Positions 7,625 to 15,304 of a stretch of DNA of 64,000 nt are shown here, one piece after another. The DNA comes from Mycobacterium sp. URHB0044 (lineage in GTDB: Bacteria > Actinomycetota > Actinomycetes > Mycobacteriales > Mycobacteriaceae), in contig NZ_JIAW01000023.1 in NCBI RefSeq assembly GCF_000620625.1, forward strand, positions 49,506 through 113,505, in the 5' to 3' direction. The notes below the pieces were generated by a model. It did not search any database and was not told the DNA's origin. It saw nothing but the letters and a program-made list of their open reading frames with translations. A program made the position numbers and the translations under genes. Within the stretch, counting starts at the first letter, position 1, and each line of letters opens with the position of its first letter.

Positions 7625-8707
7625 ATGGCACTGAGCGACTACGTCACTTTGGGACGATCGGGCCTGCGCGTCAGTCCGTTTGCACTAGGCGCGATGACGT
7701 TCGGCGAAGATCCTGGCGGCGCGGGCACGACCATCGAGGAGTCGGATCGGATCCTCGACACCTACCTGAAGCTGGGCGGCAACTTCATCGACACGGCGAA
7801 CTTCTACACCAACACCCATTCCGAGAAGATCCTCGGCGACTACTTCGCCGCACGCCCCGGTATGCGCGAGCACGTGGTGCTGGCGTCGAAGTTCTTCACG
7901 AACCTGTTCCCCGGCGACCCGAACGGCGGTGGCGCCGGCCGCTCGTCGATCACCGCCCAGCTGCATCAAACGCTGCGCCGCCTGCAGACCGATTACTTGG
8001 ACGTCTACTGGCTGCACAACTGGGATCGGCACACCCCGATCGAGGAGACGATGAGGGCCCTCGACACCCTCGTGCAGTCCGGCAAGATCCGCTACGTCGG
8101 CTTCTCGAACGCCCCGGCATGGGTGACGGCGCAGGCACAGACCACGGCGCTGCTTCGCGGCTGGACGCCCTTGATCGCGCTGCAGGTGGAGTACTCGCTG
8201 CTGGCGCGCACGGTCGAGGGTGAAGTCGCGCCGCTCGCGCTGGACCAGGGCATGGCGCTAGTGCCGTGGAGTCCGCTGAAGAACGGCTTCCTGTCCGGCA
8301 AGTACCAGCGGGGCGCGGACGTCGTCGACTCGGCGCGCGCGGCGTTCGTCGGCGGCCCGAGCGATGCGGAGTTCCGCGTCATCGACGTCGTCGGTGCGAT
8401 CGCCGACGAGCTCGGCACCACGTCCGCGGCGGTGTCGTTGGCGTGGCTGCTGGCGCGGCAGGGCACCGTCGTGCCCATCGTCGGCGCACGGCGCCTCGAG
8501 CACTTGACATCGAACCTCGCGGGTCTCGAGATCTCGCTCAGCGCAGAGCAACTCGGCAGGCTCGACGCGGTCTCGGCGCCGACGCTGAACTACCCCGCGG
8601 AGTTGAACGGCGACATGCGCGCAATGCTCCAGTTCGCGGGAACCACCGTCGACGGCGAGACGTCGTCGGTGTATCCGCCGCTGCTGCTGAGCGACGTCCG
8701 GTACTAG
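7625..8707 (+). CDS. Aldo-keto reductase (NADPH-dependent oxidoreductase)
   Basis: 360 residues. The AKR catalytic tetrad is visible: Asp and Tyr in DTANFYTNTHSEKILG, Lys in LASKFF and His in YWLHNWDRHTP. The NADP-binding end of the barrel (VPIVGARRLEHLTSNLAG) is present, and the family fits the long-chain YajO/AKR11-12-like group. The ATG at 7625 is preferred over 7607 because GAGGAG lies 6 nt upstream of it. It likely reduces an aldehyde or ketone in the cytosol and is probably controlled by the divergent AraC regulator. A family A palindrome begins 8 bp after the stop and may terminate it. Confidence 0.9.
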   Translation: MALSDYVTLGRSGLRVSPFALGAMTFGEDPGGAGTTIEESDRILDTYLKLGGNFIDTANFYTNTHSEKILGDYFAARPGMREHVVLASKFFTNLFPGDPNGGGAGRSSITAQLHQTLRRLQTDYLDVYWLHNWDRHTPIEETMRALDTLVQSGKIRYVGFSNAPAWVTAQAQTTALLRGWTPLIALQVEYSLLARTVEGEVAPLALDQGMALVPWSPLKNGFLSGKYQRGADVVDSARAAFVGGPSDAEFRVIDVVGAIADELGTTSAAVSLAWLLARQGTVVPIVGARRLEHLTSNLAGLEISLSAEQLGRLDAVSAPTLNYPAELNGDMRAMLQFAGTTVDGETSSVYPPLLLSDVRY

Positions 8708-8714
8708 AACTTCC

Positions 8715-8776
8715 CGCCGAAACTGCTGGGAGATCGTCGATTTCGATCGAATCGCGATCTGACAGCAGTCTCGGCG
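8715..8776. repeat. Dispersed palindrome family A, copy 1 (62 bp)
   Basis: Left arm CGCCGAAACTGCTGGGAGAT and right arm ATCTGACAGCAGTCTCGGCG flank an AT-richer loop. It lies between the convergent ends of the aldo-keto reductase gene and an acyl-CoA dehydrogenase gene, so a bidirectional terminator role is plausible. This is the most diverged of the four copies in the window. Confidence 0.9.
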
Positions 8777-8797
8777 CGGACGGGAGGGCGCGGGGTG

Positions 8798-9973
8798 TCA
8801 GGCGTGGGTGCCGTCGGCCACCTTCGGCACCCGATCGGCGGACGCGGTGTCGAGCACCAGCTCGGCGACCCGGGAGCGGTGTTGCTCGGGACTGCCCAGC
8901 AGCGCGGCGTCCGTGGTGGCGCGCTTGAAGTACAGATGCGCCTGGTGCTCCCAGGTGAATCCGATGCCGCCGTGCACCTGGATGGTGTCGGTCGCGACGC
9001 GGACGAACGCGGCGGACGCCACGGCCTGCGCCATGCTCGCCACCAGTGCCGGGTCGTCCGAGCCATCGGTCAACGCCCACACCGCGTGGTACGCCGCCGA
9101 GCGGGCATGTTCGAGGTCGACCAGCAGATCCGCCAGCCGGTGCTTGACCGCTTGGAACGAACCGATCGGCCTGCCGAACTGCAGCCGGGTCTTCGCGTAG
9201 TCGACCGACAGGTCGAGCAGATGCTGGGCGGCGCCGACCTGCTCGACGGCCAGCAGCGCCGAACCGACTTGCAGCGCATGCTCGATCACACGCGGCGCCT
9301 CACCCGGATCGGCCACCAACCGGGCGGGCGCGTCGGACAAGCGGATCGTGGCCTGCGGCCGGGTCAGGTCGAGTGTCAACAGCGTGGTGCGCTCGACGCC
9401 GGGGCCGGCGGCCGCCACGGCGAACAGCGCGACGCCGTCCGGTCCGTCGGCGGCGACGAGCAGGTCGTCGGCGACGCTGCCGTCAACCACCCGCTCGACG
9501 GTTCCCGTCAGCGTCCACTCCTCACCGGAACGGGCCGCGGTGACGGACACTTTGGAGGGATCGAACGCGCCCGCTCGGTCGGCGACGGCGAACGCCGCGG
9601 TGCGGCGGCCCTCCACCAACTCGGATAGCAGCCCGTCGCGAACCGGCCCGGAGGACGCGGCGACCAGCGCGGGGATTGCGAGGAACACGGTGCCGAACAC
9701 CGGCCCGCAGGCCAGCGACGCGCCGAGTGCCTCGACGGCGACGGCCTGATCGATCAGCGAGCCGCCGACCCCGCCGTCGGCCTCGGGTACGGACAGCCCG
9801 AGCACGCCGAGCTCCGTACCGAGCCGCGTCCAGACCGTCGCGTCGAACGGCGGATCGGACTCCATGAGCCGCCGCACCGTCTGCTCGTCGAAGTTCTCGG
9901 CACAGAACTTCGCGACGGCGGCGCGCAGCTGCGCCTGCTCGTCGGTGAACGTGAACGTGGAATTCTCAGCCAC
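8798..9973 (-). CDS. Acyl-CoA dehydrogenase (FadE-type), second subunit of pair
   Basis: 391 residues from GTG 9973, which overlaps the upstream dehydrogenase gene by 8 bp and has GGAAGGAG just ahead. It has the acyl-CoA dehydrogenase order: helical N domain (FTDEQAQLRAAVAKFC), middle beta domain, and a C-terminal helical domain with RLQFGRPIGSFQAVKH and QVHGGIGFTWEH. The second domain lacks the usual FxTEPxAGSD FAD-side motif. The overlap suggests a heterotetrameric enzyme, as in mycobacterial sterol side-chain dehydrogenases (ChsE-type). Substrate unknown; beta-oxidation of a CoA thioester is the family role. Confidence 0.88.
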   Translation of the reverse strand: MAENSTFTFTDEQAQLRAAVAKFCAENFDEQTVRRLMESDPPFDATVWTRLGTELGVLGLSVPEADGGVGGSLIDQAVAVEALGASLACGPVFGTVFLAIPALVAASSGPVRDGLLSELVEGRRTAAFAVADRAGAFDPSKVSVTAARSGEEWTLTGTVERVVDGSVADDLLVAADGPDGVALFAVAAAGPGVERTTLLTLDLTRPQATIRLSDAPARLVADPGEAPRVIEHALQVGSALLAVEQVGAAQHLLDLSVDYAKTRLQFGRPIGSFQAVKHRLADLLVDLEHARSAAYHAVWALTDGSDDPALVASMAQAVASAAFVRVATDTIQVHGGIGFTWEHQAHLYFKRATTDAALLGSPEQHRSRVAELVLDTASADRVPKVADGTHA

Positions 9974-11162
9974 GGGGGATCTCCTTCCACGGCATGCCTG
10001 CGTCGGCCCGTAGGTCCCCTGGCAGCCCAAGGATCCGTTCGCCGAGGATGTTTCGCATCACCTCTGAGGTACCGCCTTCGATGGTGTTGGCGCGGCTGCG
10101 CAGGAAGCGCTGTTGCACCGGTCCCCGCCAGTCGGATTCGTCGTCGTCGTCCCGGCCCATGGCGTAGCCGTGATACAGGATCCCCTCTGGCCCAAGGAAA
10201 TCCATGCAGAACTGATAGATCTGCTGGTTGAGTTCTGCGCCGACCAGCTTGCCGATCGAGCCCTCGGGGCCGGGTCCGCCGACCGTGGCGGCGGCCCGCG
10301 AACGTTCGGAGGTCAGGCGCTGGGCCTCGGCGCGCAACCACAGCTGGGACAGGCGGTCCCGCAGCACCGGCGTCTGCAGGTCGGGGCGCGACGCCCACAG
10401 CGAGACCGCCTCGGCGATGGTCCCCGCACCGCGGCGGCTGGCGCTGCCGCCGAGCGCGCTGCGCTCGTTCATCAGCGTCGTCATGGCGACGTTCCAGCCG
10501 TTGCCGACGTCACCGAGGCGGTGCGCGTCGGGGATGCGGGCGTCGGTGAAGTAGACCTCGTTGAACTCGGCCTGCCCGGTCATCTGGCGCAGCGGCCGGG
10601 TCTCCACACCGGGGCCGTGCATGTCGATGACGAAGTACGTCAGCCCCTTGTGCTTGGGCACGTCGGGATTGGACCGGGCGAGCAGCAGGCCCCACCGCGC
10701 GCGGTGCGCGAGGCTGGTCCACACCTTCTGCCCGTTGATCACCCAGTCGTCACCGTCGCGGACGGCCGAGGTGGCCAGCCCGGCCAGGTCGGAGCCGGCG
10801 CCCGGCTCGGAGAACAGCTGGCACCAGATGTGCTCGGTACTGGCCAGCGGTCGCAGCCAGGACTTCTTGACGTCGTCGCTCTGCGCGTGTTCGCGGATGG
10901 TCGGCGCCGCCATGCCGTAGCCCATGGGATTGAGGCCCAGCGGTACGGGACCGCCGGCCCCCTGCAGGATCCGGTCGGCGTCGGCCTGCAGCCCGCGCGA
11001 GACGCCAAGCCCGCCGAGACCTTCTGGGAAGTGCACCCAGGACAGGCCGGCGTCGTAACACGCGGCGAGGAATTCGGGGATGGGGACCGACTTCGGATCG
11101 TGGTCGGCGACGACCCGGCGCGCGAGATCCGCGACGCGGTCGGCATCAGCAACATTGCTCAT
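9966..11162 (-). CDS. Acyl-CoA dehydrogenase (FadE-type), first subunit of pair
   Basis: 398 residues from ATG 11162; a GTG at 11186 with GGAAG upstream is an alternative start. The FAD/substrate motif QLFSEPGAGSDLAG is present, as is the C-terminal TIEGGTSEVMRNILGERILG typical of this FadE group. It is followed by an overlapping second dehydrogenase, the arrangement of alpha2beta2 acyl-CoA dehydrogenases in mycobacteria. It should oxidise an acyl-CoA to the enoyl-CoA, passing electrons to electron-transfer flavoprotein. No sterol genes lie next to it, so I do not assign a pathway. Family assignment is firm, substrate is not. Confidence 0.9.
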   Translation of the reverse strand: MSNVADADRVADLARRVVADHDPKSVPIPEFLAACYDAGLSWVHFPEGLGGLGVSRGLQADADRILQGAGGPVPLGLNPMGYGMAAPTIREHAQSDDVKKSWLRPLASTEHIWCQLFSEPGAGSDLAGLATSAVRDGDDWVINGQKVWTSLAHRARWGLLLARSNPDVPKHKGLTYFVIDMHGPGVETRPLRQMTGQAEFNEVYFTDARIPDAHRLGDVGNGWNVAMTTLMNERSALGGSASRRGAGTIAEAVSLWASRPDLQTPVLRDRLSQLWLRAEAQRLTSERSRAAATVGGPGPEGSIGKLVGAELNQQIYQFCMDFLGPEGILYHGYAMGRDDDDESDWRGPVQQRFLRSRANTIEGGTSEVMRNILGERILGLPGDLRADAGMPWKEIPRG

Positions 11163-11231
11163 CTCGTCACGATAGGAAATCGACACCCGTCAACTTCCAC
11201 CGGGGCCGCAATCCCCTGCGCTCATCCCCTG

Positions 11232-11293
11232 CGCCGAGACTGCGGGGAGATCGCGAATTCGGCGCGGAATGCGATCTCCTAGCAGTCTCGGCG
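11232..11293. repeat. Dispersed palindrome family A, copy 2 (62 bp)
   Basis: Arms CGCCGAGACTGCGGGGAGAT and ATCTCCTAGCAGTCTCGGCG around the loop AATTCGGCGCGGAA. With its flanks (ATCCCCTG before, a G-rich run and GGGGATCGGCGGG after) it matches copy 3 at 13472-13533 almost base for base. It lies directly downstream of the coiled-coil gene. Confidence 0.92.
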
Positions 11294-11326
11294 GGGGAGG
11301 TGAGGGGATCGGCGGGGGAGGTGTCT

Positions 11327-12748
11327 TCACCCTCGGTGCTGGCGTACTGCCCCCACCCACGGATCGGCGAGCATCAACATGACCATTTCGATGATCTCGG
11401 CATCCTGGCTCCGGTTGCGGCCCGCCAGTAGGTGCGCTGCTTCCTCTATGCGCTGCAAACAGGCGCGAAAAGCGCCGCCGGCGGCATCGAGATAGAAGGC
11501 GGCAGCCTCCATCTGAGCTTGATCGGTGAACTGCACTGGCGAATGAGCAAACTCGGGGGATAGGTCCCTAGCTCGCTCCTGCACCATCAACACGAGATTT
11601 CGTACCAGCTCGACGTCCGGCGGCGGTTGGGACGAATTGTCCTCGGCCATACCGATTTCCAGCGCGTAGTCGATCTGGTAAAGCGCGTCCACGGCGCTCT
11701 CGATGGATCTGATCCGCTCGTCCGAGCGGACGTCCGCCGGCGGAATGGGAATCGTCAGCAATCTCGACGCCATGGTCATCGACGCCGACATCGCCCGAGC
11801 TACGTCGGCCTGTGCTTGCCGCACGACATCCTCGGCATAGGCATGCGCGCTGTCGATCTCGGCTTGCGCGGCCTGCCGCGCCTGTTCGATCTCGGCCTCT
11901 GCGGCCTGCCTCGCGGCGGCCACCTCGGCGGTGGCCTGCCCACGCGCGGCCGCAACCTCCGCGGCCGCATCGGCGCGCACCTTCTCGGACTCGCGGCGCA
12001 CCCGAGCGAGCGCTTCCTCCCCGGTCGCCCGTTCCGCCGCGCGCTCCGTCATGCGCTGTTCGGCACGCGCCTCCGCGGCGCGGACCCGTTCCTCGGCCGC
12101 CGCCTTCTCGGCCTCCGCATCGGCGCGAACCTTGTCGAGCTGGGCCTGCAGCAGTTGCAACGCCTTTTCGCCGGCCGCCCGTTCCGCCGCGCGCTCCGTC
12201 ATGCGCTGTTCGGCACGCGCCTCCGCGGAGCGCACCCGTTCCTGGGCTGCTGCCTCACCGGCGGCCGCGTCGGCGCGAGCCTGTTCAGTCTCGGCGCGCG
12301 CCAGCTGAATTGCCTGCTGATCGGCCGCCCGTTCCTTGGCTCGTTGACGGTCTTTGCGCGCCGAGTCGGCCTGCACCGCGCGGATCCGTTCCTGCGCTGC
12401 GTTGACTGCGCGTGCGGAATCGTCGGCTTCCGCCCGCGCCATCGACGCCGCTGCCTCGGCATCCAACCGAGCCTGGTGTGCGTCGCGTGCCCGGCTTTCG
12501 GCCTCACGGCTTCGTTGGTCGGCCTCGACGAGCTGCATCACCAGCGAGGGACGGGGCTTGGCAGGCCCGTGGCGTTGGCGATGCTCGAGGAGTTCACGCT
12601 CACTCATCGCCGCTATCGCGACCGACTCTGGCCTTGGCTGCAAGCCCAACCGCTTGGACGACTCGACCGATTCCACGGCAGCGCGTCGCGTCAACCGGGC
12701 CCACTTGTCGACGTCGAGGTCCTCGATGTGCTGGCGCGTGGTCGTCAC
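11327..12748 (-). CDS. Long coiled-coil protein, unknown function
   Basis: 473 residues from GTG 12748, overlapping the upstream membrane-protein stop (GTGA). An N-terminal ~70 residues is followed by a very Ala/Glu/Arg/Gln-rich coiled coil from about 75 to 325. Within it, RAEQRMTERAAERA occurs twice, 50 residues apart, matching a 150-bp-spaced DNA repeat. The C-terminal ~140 residues form a compact helical domain with conserved-looking Trp and hydrophobics (IEMVMLMLADPW). I recognise no family. It is cytosolic by sequence and probably docks to the membrane partner encoded upstream. The two-gene unit is bracketed by family A palindromes. Confidence 0.75.
   Translation of the reverse strand: MTTTRQHIEDLDVDKWARLTRRAAVESVESSKRLGLQPRPESVAIAAMSERELLEHRQRHGPAKPRPSLVMQLVEADQRSREAESRARDAHQARLDAEAAASMARAEADDSARAVNAAQERIRAVQADSARKDRQRAKERAADQQAIQLARAETEQARADAAAGEAAAQERVRSAEARAEQRMTERAAERAAGEKALQLLQAQLDKVRADAEAEKAAAEERVRAAEARAEQRMTERAAERATGEEALARVRRESEKVRADAAAEVAAARGQATAEVAAARQAAEAEIEQARQAAQAEIDSAHAYAEDVVRQAQADVARAMSASMTMASRLLTIPIPPADVRSDERIRSIESAVDALYQIDYALEIGMAEDNSSQPPPDVELVRNLVLMVQERARDLSPEFAHSPVQFTDQAQMEAAAFYLDAAGGAFRACLQRIEEAAHLLAGRNRSQDAEIIEMVMLMLADPWVGAVRQHRG
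12027..12240. repeat. Intragenic direct repeat (150-bp spacing)
   Basis: A segment of more than 50 bp beginning GCCCGTTCCGCCGCGCGCTC is present twice within the coiled-coil gene, near 12027 and again near 12177, with very few differences. The spacing is 150 bp, exactly 50 codons, so unequal exchange would lengthen or shorten the coiled coil in frame. Confidence 0.85.
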
Positions 12749-13410
12749 CGGCGCCGCCGCCTTCCGCCGGTCTCTTCGCCCGTGGCGGAGGGTGTTTCAC
12801 CGGACGCCGGTTCTGGGGCGGCAGCGGTGGCCGGCTCCGCCGCGCGCCGCCGTCTCGGCTCGGGAGCCGACCCGCTCGGAGCGGGCTCTCCGGTGCTCGA
12901 TGCCTGTCCGTCCGGTGGCGGCGTCTCGACCGGCCCGCGGTGTGCCTGCGCGGGCGCGGCAAGCGTGGAAAGTGGTCCGCTCTGCTGTGCCAGCACCAGG
13001 AGAAGCTGCTCCTGGTGGACCGCCACGGCCTTGGCGAGGGTGTCGTCGCCGAGCCGCTCGGCATCACGAAGCAGCCCCCGCAGGAGCTCCAACGTCACCT
13101 CCGGTCCAAGGCCCAGGGTCGCGCCCTCGCTGGCCGCAGGTTCTAGCGCGGCGGTGTCCACCACCTGCCACCACTGGTCCCAGCATCGCGCCACGGCCTC
13201 CGCGCGCTGCTCAGCCTCGCGACCTTCCTCGTAGTGGCGTTCTCGCTGATCACGCTCAGCGACAGCCCGCTTACCGGCCTGACGAGACGCGAACAGCACA
13301 GCGCATAACACGATGACAGCGGCGACCACCGCGGCCGCGCCCGCGAAGCCAGCGGAGAGGACGAAGTCCCGCGCCGGCGGAAAATCGATTGCTAGTACAA
13401 CTCGGCTCAC
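12745..13410 (-). CDS. Single-pass membrane protein, partner of coiled-coil protein
   Basis: 221 residues from GTG 13410; the open frame extends much further upstream only as an antisense-type shadow of the serine hydrolase. One transmembrane helix lies near residues 14-37 (AGAAAVVAAVIVLCAVLFAS). A Glu/Arg-rich helical stretch follows, then a segment CWDQWWQVVDTAALEP, then a Pro/Ala/Glu-rich disordered tail ending GGRRRRR. Topology suggests a short outer N-terminus with the bulk in the cytosol. The stop overlaps the GTG of the coiled-coil gene, so the two are probably made in fixed ratio. No known family recognised. Confidence 0.7.
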   Translation of the reverse strand: MSRVVLAIDFPPARDFVLSAGFAGAAAVVAAVIVLCAVLFASRQAGKRAVAERDQRERHYEEGREAEQRAEAVARCWDQWWQVVDTAALEPAASEGATLGLGPEVTLELLRGLLRDAERLGDDTLAKAVAVHQEQLLLVLAQQSGPLSTLAAPAQAHRGPVETPPPDGQASSTGEPAPSGSAPEPRRRRAAEPATAAAPEPASGETPSATGEETGGRRRRR

Positions 13411-13471
13411 CCCGTCAGTCTCGCACCCGACGGCGCCGTCGGATGCACGGAATTGGAGTCGACATCCCCTG

Positions 13472-13533
13472 CGCCGAGACTGCTGGGAGATCGCGAATTC
13501 GGCCCGGAACGCGATCTCCCAGCAGTCTCGGCG
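13472..13533. repeat. Dispersed palindrome family A, copy 3 (62 bp, perfect arms)
   Basis: Twenty-four-base arms beginning CGCCGAGACTGCTGGGAGAT are perfectly complementary around the 14-nt loop AATTCGGCCCGGAA. It runs straight into a 13-G homopolymer at 13533-13545. It lies 61 bp upstream of the membrane-protein start and downstream of the serine hydrolase stop, in the same orientation as copy 2. Confidence 0.95.
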
Positions 13534-13565
13534 GGGGGGGGGGGGATCGGCGGGTGGGGGTGGGG

Positions 13566-14804
13566 TCAGCGAGCGACGGGGATCTCCGCGGCGATGGCGT
13601 CCAGCAGCGCGGGGTAGCGCTTGGCCTCGCGGTGCCCGCCGGGCTTGCCGCTGCTGACGACGCCCGCGGCGAGCCCGCGCGACGGGTCGGCCCATACCGC
13701 GATGTTGACCAGACCGGTGTGCCCGAACGCGTCGGGGGCGTTGCGGCCGAACGGCCCGAACCGCTTGGAACCCAACATGAATCCGGTGCCCCAGCGCAGC
13801 GGCACCCCACCCGTCGCGACGTCCGGGCGGAGCCTCCGGGCCTCGCGCGTCGCCGCGCGCAGCGTCTCGGGCCGCATCACCCGCACGCCGTCGAGTTCGC
13901 CACCACGGCACCAGATCTCGGCGAAGCGGGACAGCTCGTCGGCGTTCGACACCGTGTTGGACGACGGCAGCACGCCGGTGAGATAGCGGGGCGTGTTGGT
14001 GAACGGAATGATCTGGTGCGTCGTACCGCCGATGGCCGTGCGGAACGCCGCCGCGATCAGCGCGGGCAACGGCTTGCCCGTGGCGTGACTCGGCGCTACC
14101 AGCGGAACGTCTTGCGGCGCAACGCCGTAATTCGTCCAGCGGAAGCCCAGCGGGTCGAGGATCTCCTCGGCGAGGACGTCGCGAATGTTGCGTCCCGTTG
14201 CAGCCGACACGATCTCGCGGACCAGCGGACCCCACGTCAGTGCGTGGTACACGTGCACCAGACCGGGCCGGTAGATCGGTTTCAGCTTGCCCAACATCTC
14301 GCGGGCGTACTCGCTGTCGTCCATGCGCTTCACGTCGGGCCGTGGCCCGGTGGCGAACGGCACGCCCGCACTGTGCGTCAGCACGTGCCGGATCGTGGTG
14401 CGGTCCTTGCCGTGACTGGTGTAGCTCGGCAGGTAGTCGCACACGCGGTCGTCGAGCGAGAACGCGCCGCGCTCGACGAGCATGTGCACGACGGTCGTGG
14501 TCATCGCCTTGGCCGCCGAGTACACGCAGAACGGGGTCTGCGTGCTCACCGGCACCTGCTCGGCGTCCGGTGGGTCGTCCGGGCCGTTGCCCCAGCCGTG
14601 CCCGATGGCACGGTTCAGCACGACCTTGCCGTCGTGTCGCAGGCAGACCTGGATGGCCGGGTGCATGCCCGCCCGATACCAGTGCCGTGCGGCCTGCCAG
14701 ATCCGTTCCACCGCCGCGGGATCGATGCCGGAGTGGTCCTCGACGCCGACTGACGTCACCGCATCCAGGTCCGCGGGGACGCGGATCCGGCCGTCGGCCG
14801 TCAT
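13566..14804 (-). CDS. Serine beta-lactamase-like hydrolase (class C / EstB-type)
   Basis: 412 residues from ATG 14804, which overlaps the nitrobindin stop (ATGA) and has GGAGAC 7 nt upstream. The SxxK motif is SAAK at residues 96-99. A YHALTWG motif supplies the expected second-motif tyrosine, and a late HTG (AFGHTGLVN) gives the third motif. This set defines the beta-lactamase/penicillin-binding-like esterase group (LACT family). No signal peptide is evident, so it is more likely an intracellular esterase or lipase-like enzyme than a secreted beta-lactamase. Substrate unknown. It is coupled to nitrobindin, a link I cannot explain. Confidence 0.85.
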   Translation of the reverse strand: MTADGRIRVPADLDAVTSVGVEDHSGIDPAAVERIWQAARHWYRAGMHPAIQVCLRHDGKVVLNRAIGHGWGNGPDDPPDAEQVPVSTQTPFCVYSAAKAMTTTVVHMLVERGAFSLDDRVCDYLPSYTSHGKDRTTIRHVLTHSAGVPFATGPRPDVKRMDDSEYAREMLGKLKPIYRPGLVHVYHALTWGPLVREIVSAATGRNIRDVLAEEILDPLGFRWTNYGVAPQDVPLVAPSHATGKPLPALIAAAFRTAIGGTTHQIIPFTNTPRYLTGVLPSSNTVSNADELSRFAEIWCRGGELDGVRVMRPETLRAATREARRLRPDVATGGVPLRWGTGFMLGSKRFGPFGRNAPDAFGHTGLVNIAVWADPSRGLAAGVVSSGKPGGHREAKRYPALLDAIAAEIPVAR

Positions 14805-15286
14805 GCCGGTTGTCTCCGCAACGTCGCGGCGAGGTGGTGTTGCAGCGGTTGGCCAACCGCGCCGAGGCGCAGCGTGTAGGCCAGCTCGCCGCCGTCGACG
14901 CGGATCGAACGGCCAAGGGCCGTCACGTCCTTCGCCGATGCGGTGAGTCCGATGGTCGTGGCGGTCAGTTCCATCTGGATGACCGTCCCGTCGACCGTCA
15001 GCGTCCCCTCCTGAATCTCGGTGATCCCGGTCGGGTGCGCCAGCACCCACTCGACGCGGCCGGGGGTCGGCACCCGCAGGTACCCGACCTCCGCGTGCAG
15101 CGGGCGGCCGTCGTCGACGGCCCTGGTCTTCTGGCCGTAGGCGAGGAACGGCTTGCCGACGTGACCGAACGTCACCTCCTCGACGTAGCCGAACGACGGA
15201 ATCGTCGGGTATTCACCCGTTCCCGACCCGGCCCACGCGCCAAGCAGCGGCGCGAGTACGGCGATGTCGGGGTGCAGATCGACCAC
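14801..15286 (-). CDS. Nitrobindin-like haem protein (Rv2717c family)
   Basis: 161 residues from GTG 15286. The nitrobindin/FABP-like signature GxWxGxG is visible as LLGAWAGSGTGEYP at about residues 13-26. The C-terminal HHLAATLRR supplies the histidine expected to bind haem iron in this family. Nitrobindins are ten-stranded beta-barrels with ferric haem that bind NO and can isomerise peroxynitrite; that activity is inferred here from the family. It is translationally coupled to the serine hydrolase downstream. Only 18 bp separate its start from the divergent FAD oxidoreductase start, so control elements must overlap the genes. Confidence 0.88.
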   Translation of the reverse strand: MVDLHPDIAVLAPLLGAWAGSGTGEYPTIPSFGYVEEVTFGHVGKPFLAYGQKTRAVDDGRPLHAEVGYLRVPTPGRVEWVLAHPTGITEIQEGTLTVDGTVIQMELTATTIGLTASAKDVTALGRSIRVDGGELAYTLRLGAVGQPLQHHLAATLRRQPA

Positions 15287-15304
15287 GCCCGTAGGGTACT
15301 CACC

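Noticed and set aside
13533..13545. G13 run as a phase-variable promoter tract
   Set aside because: It lies after a palindrome and upstream of no plus-strand gene; it is also a likely site of sequencing slippage, so length is unreliable.
12745..14916. A 723-codon open frame on the minus strand
   Set aside because: Only the first-read ~500 codons antisense-overlap the serine hydrolase frame and have no domain; the real gene is the last 221 codons from GTG 13410.
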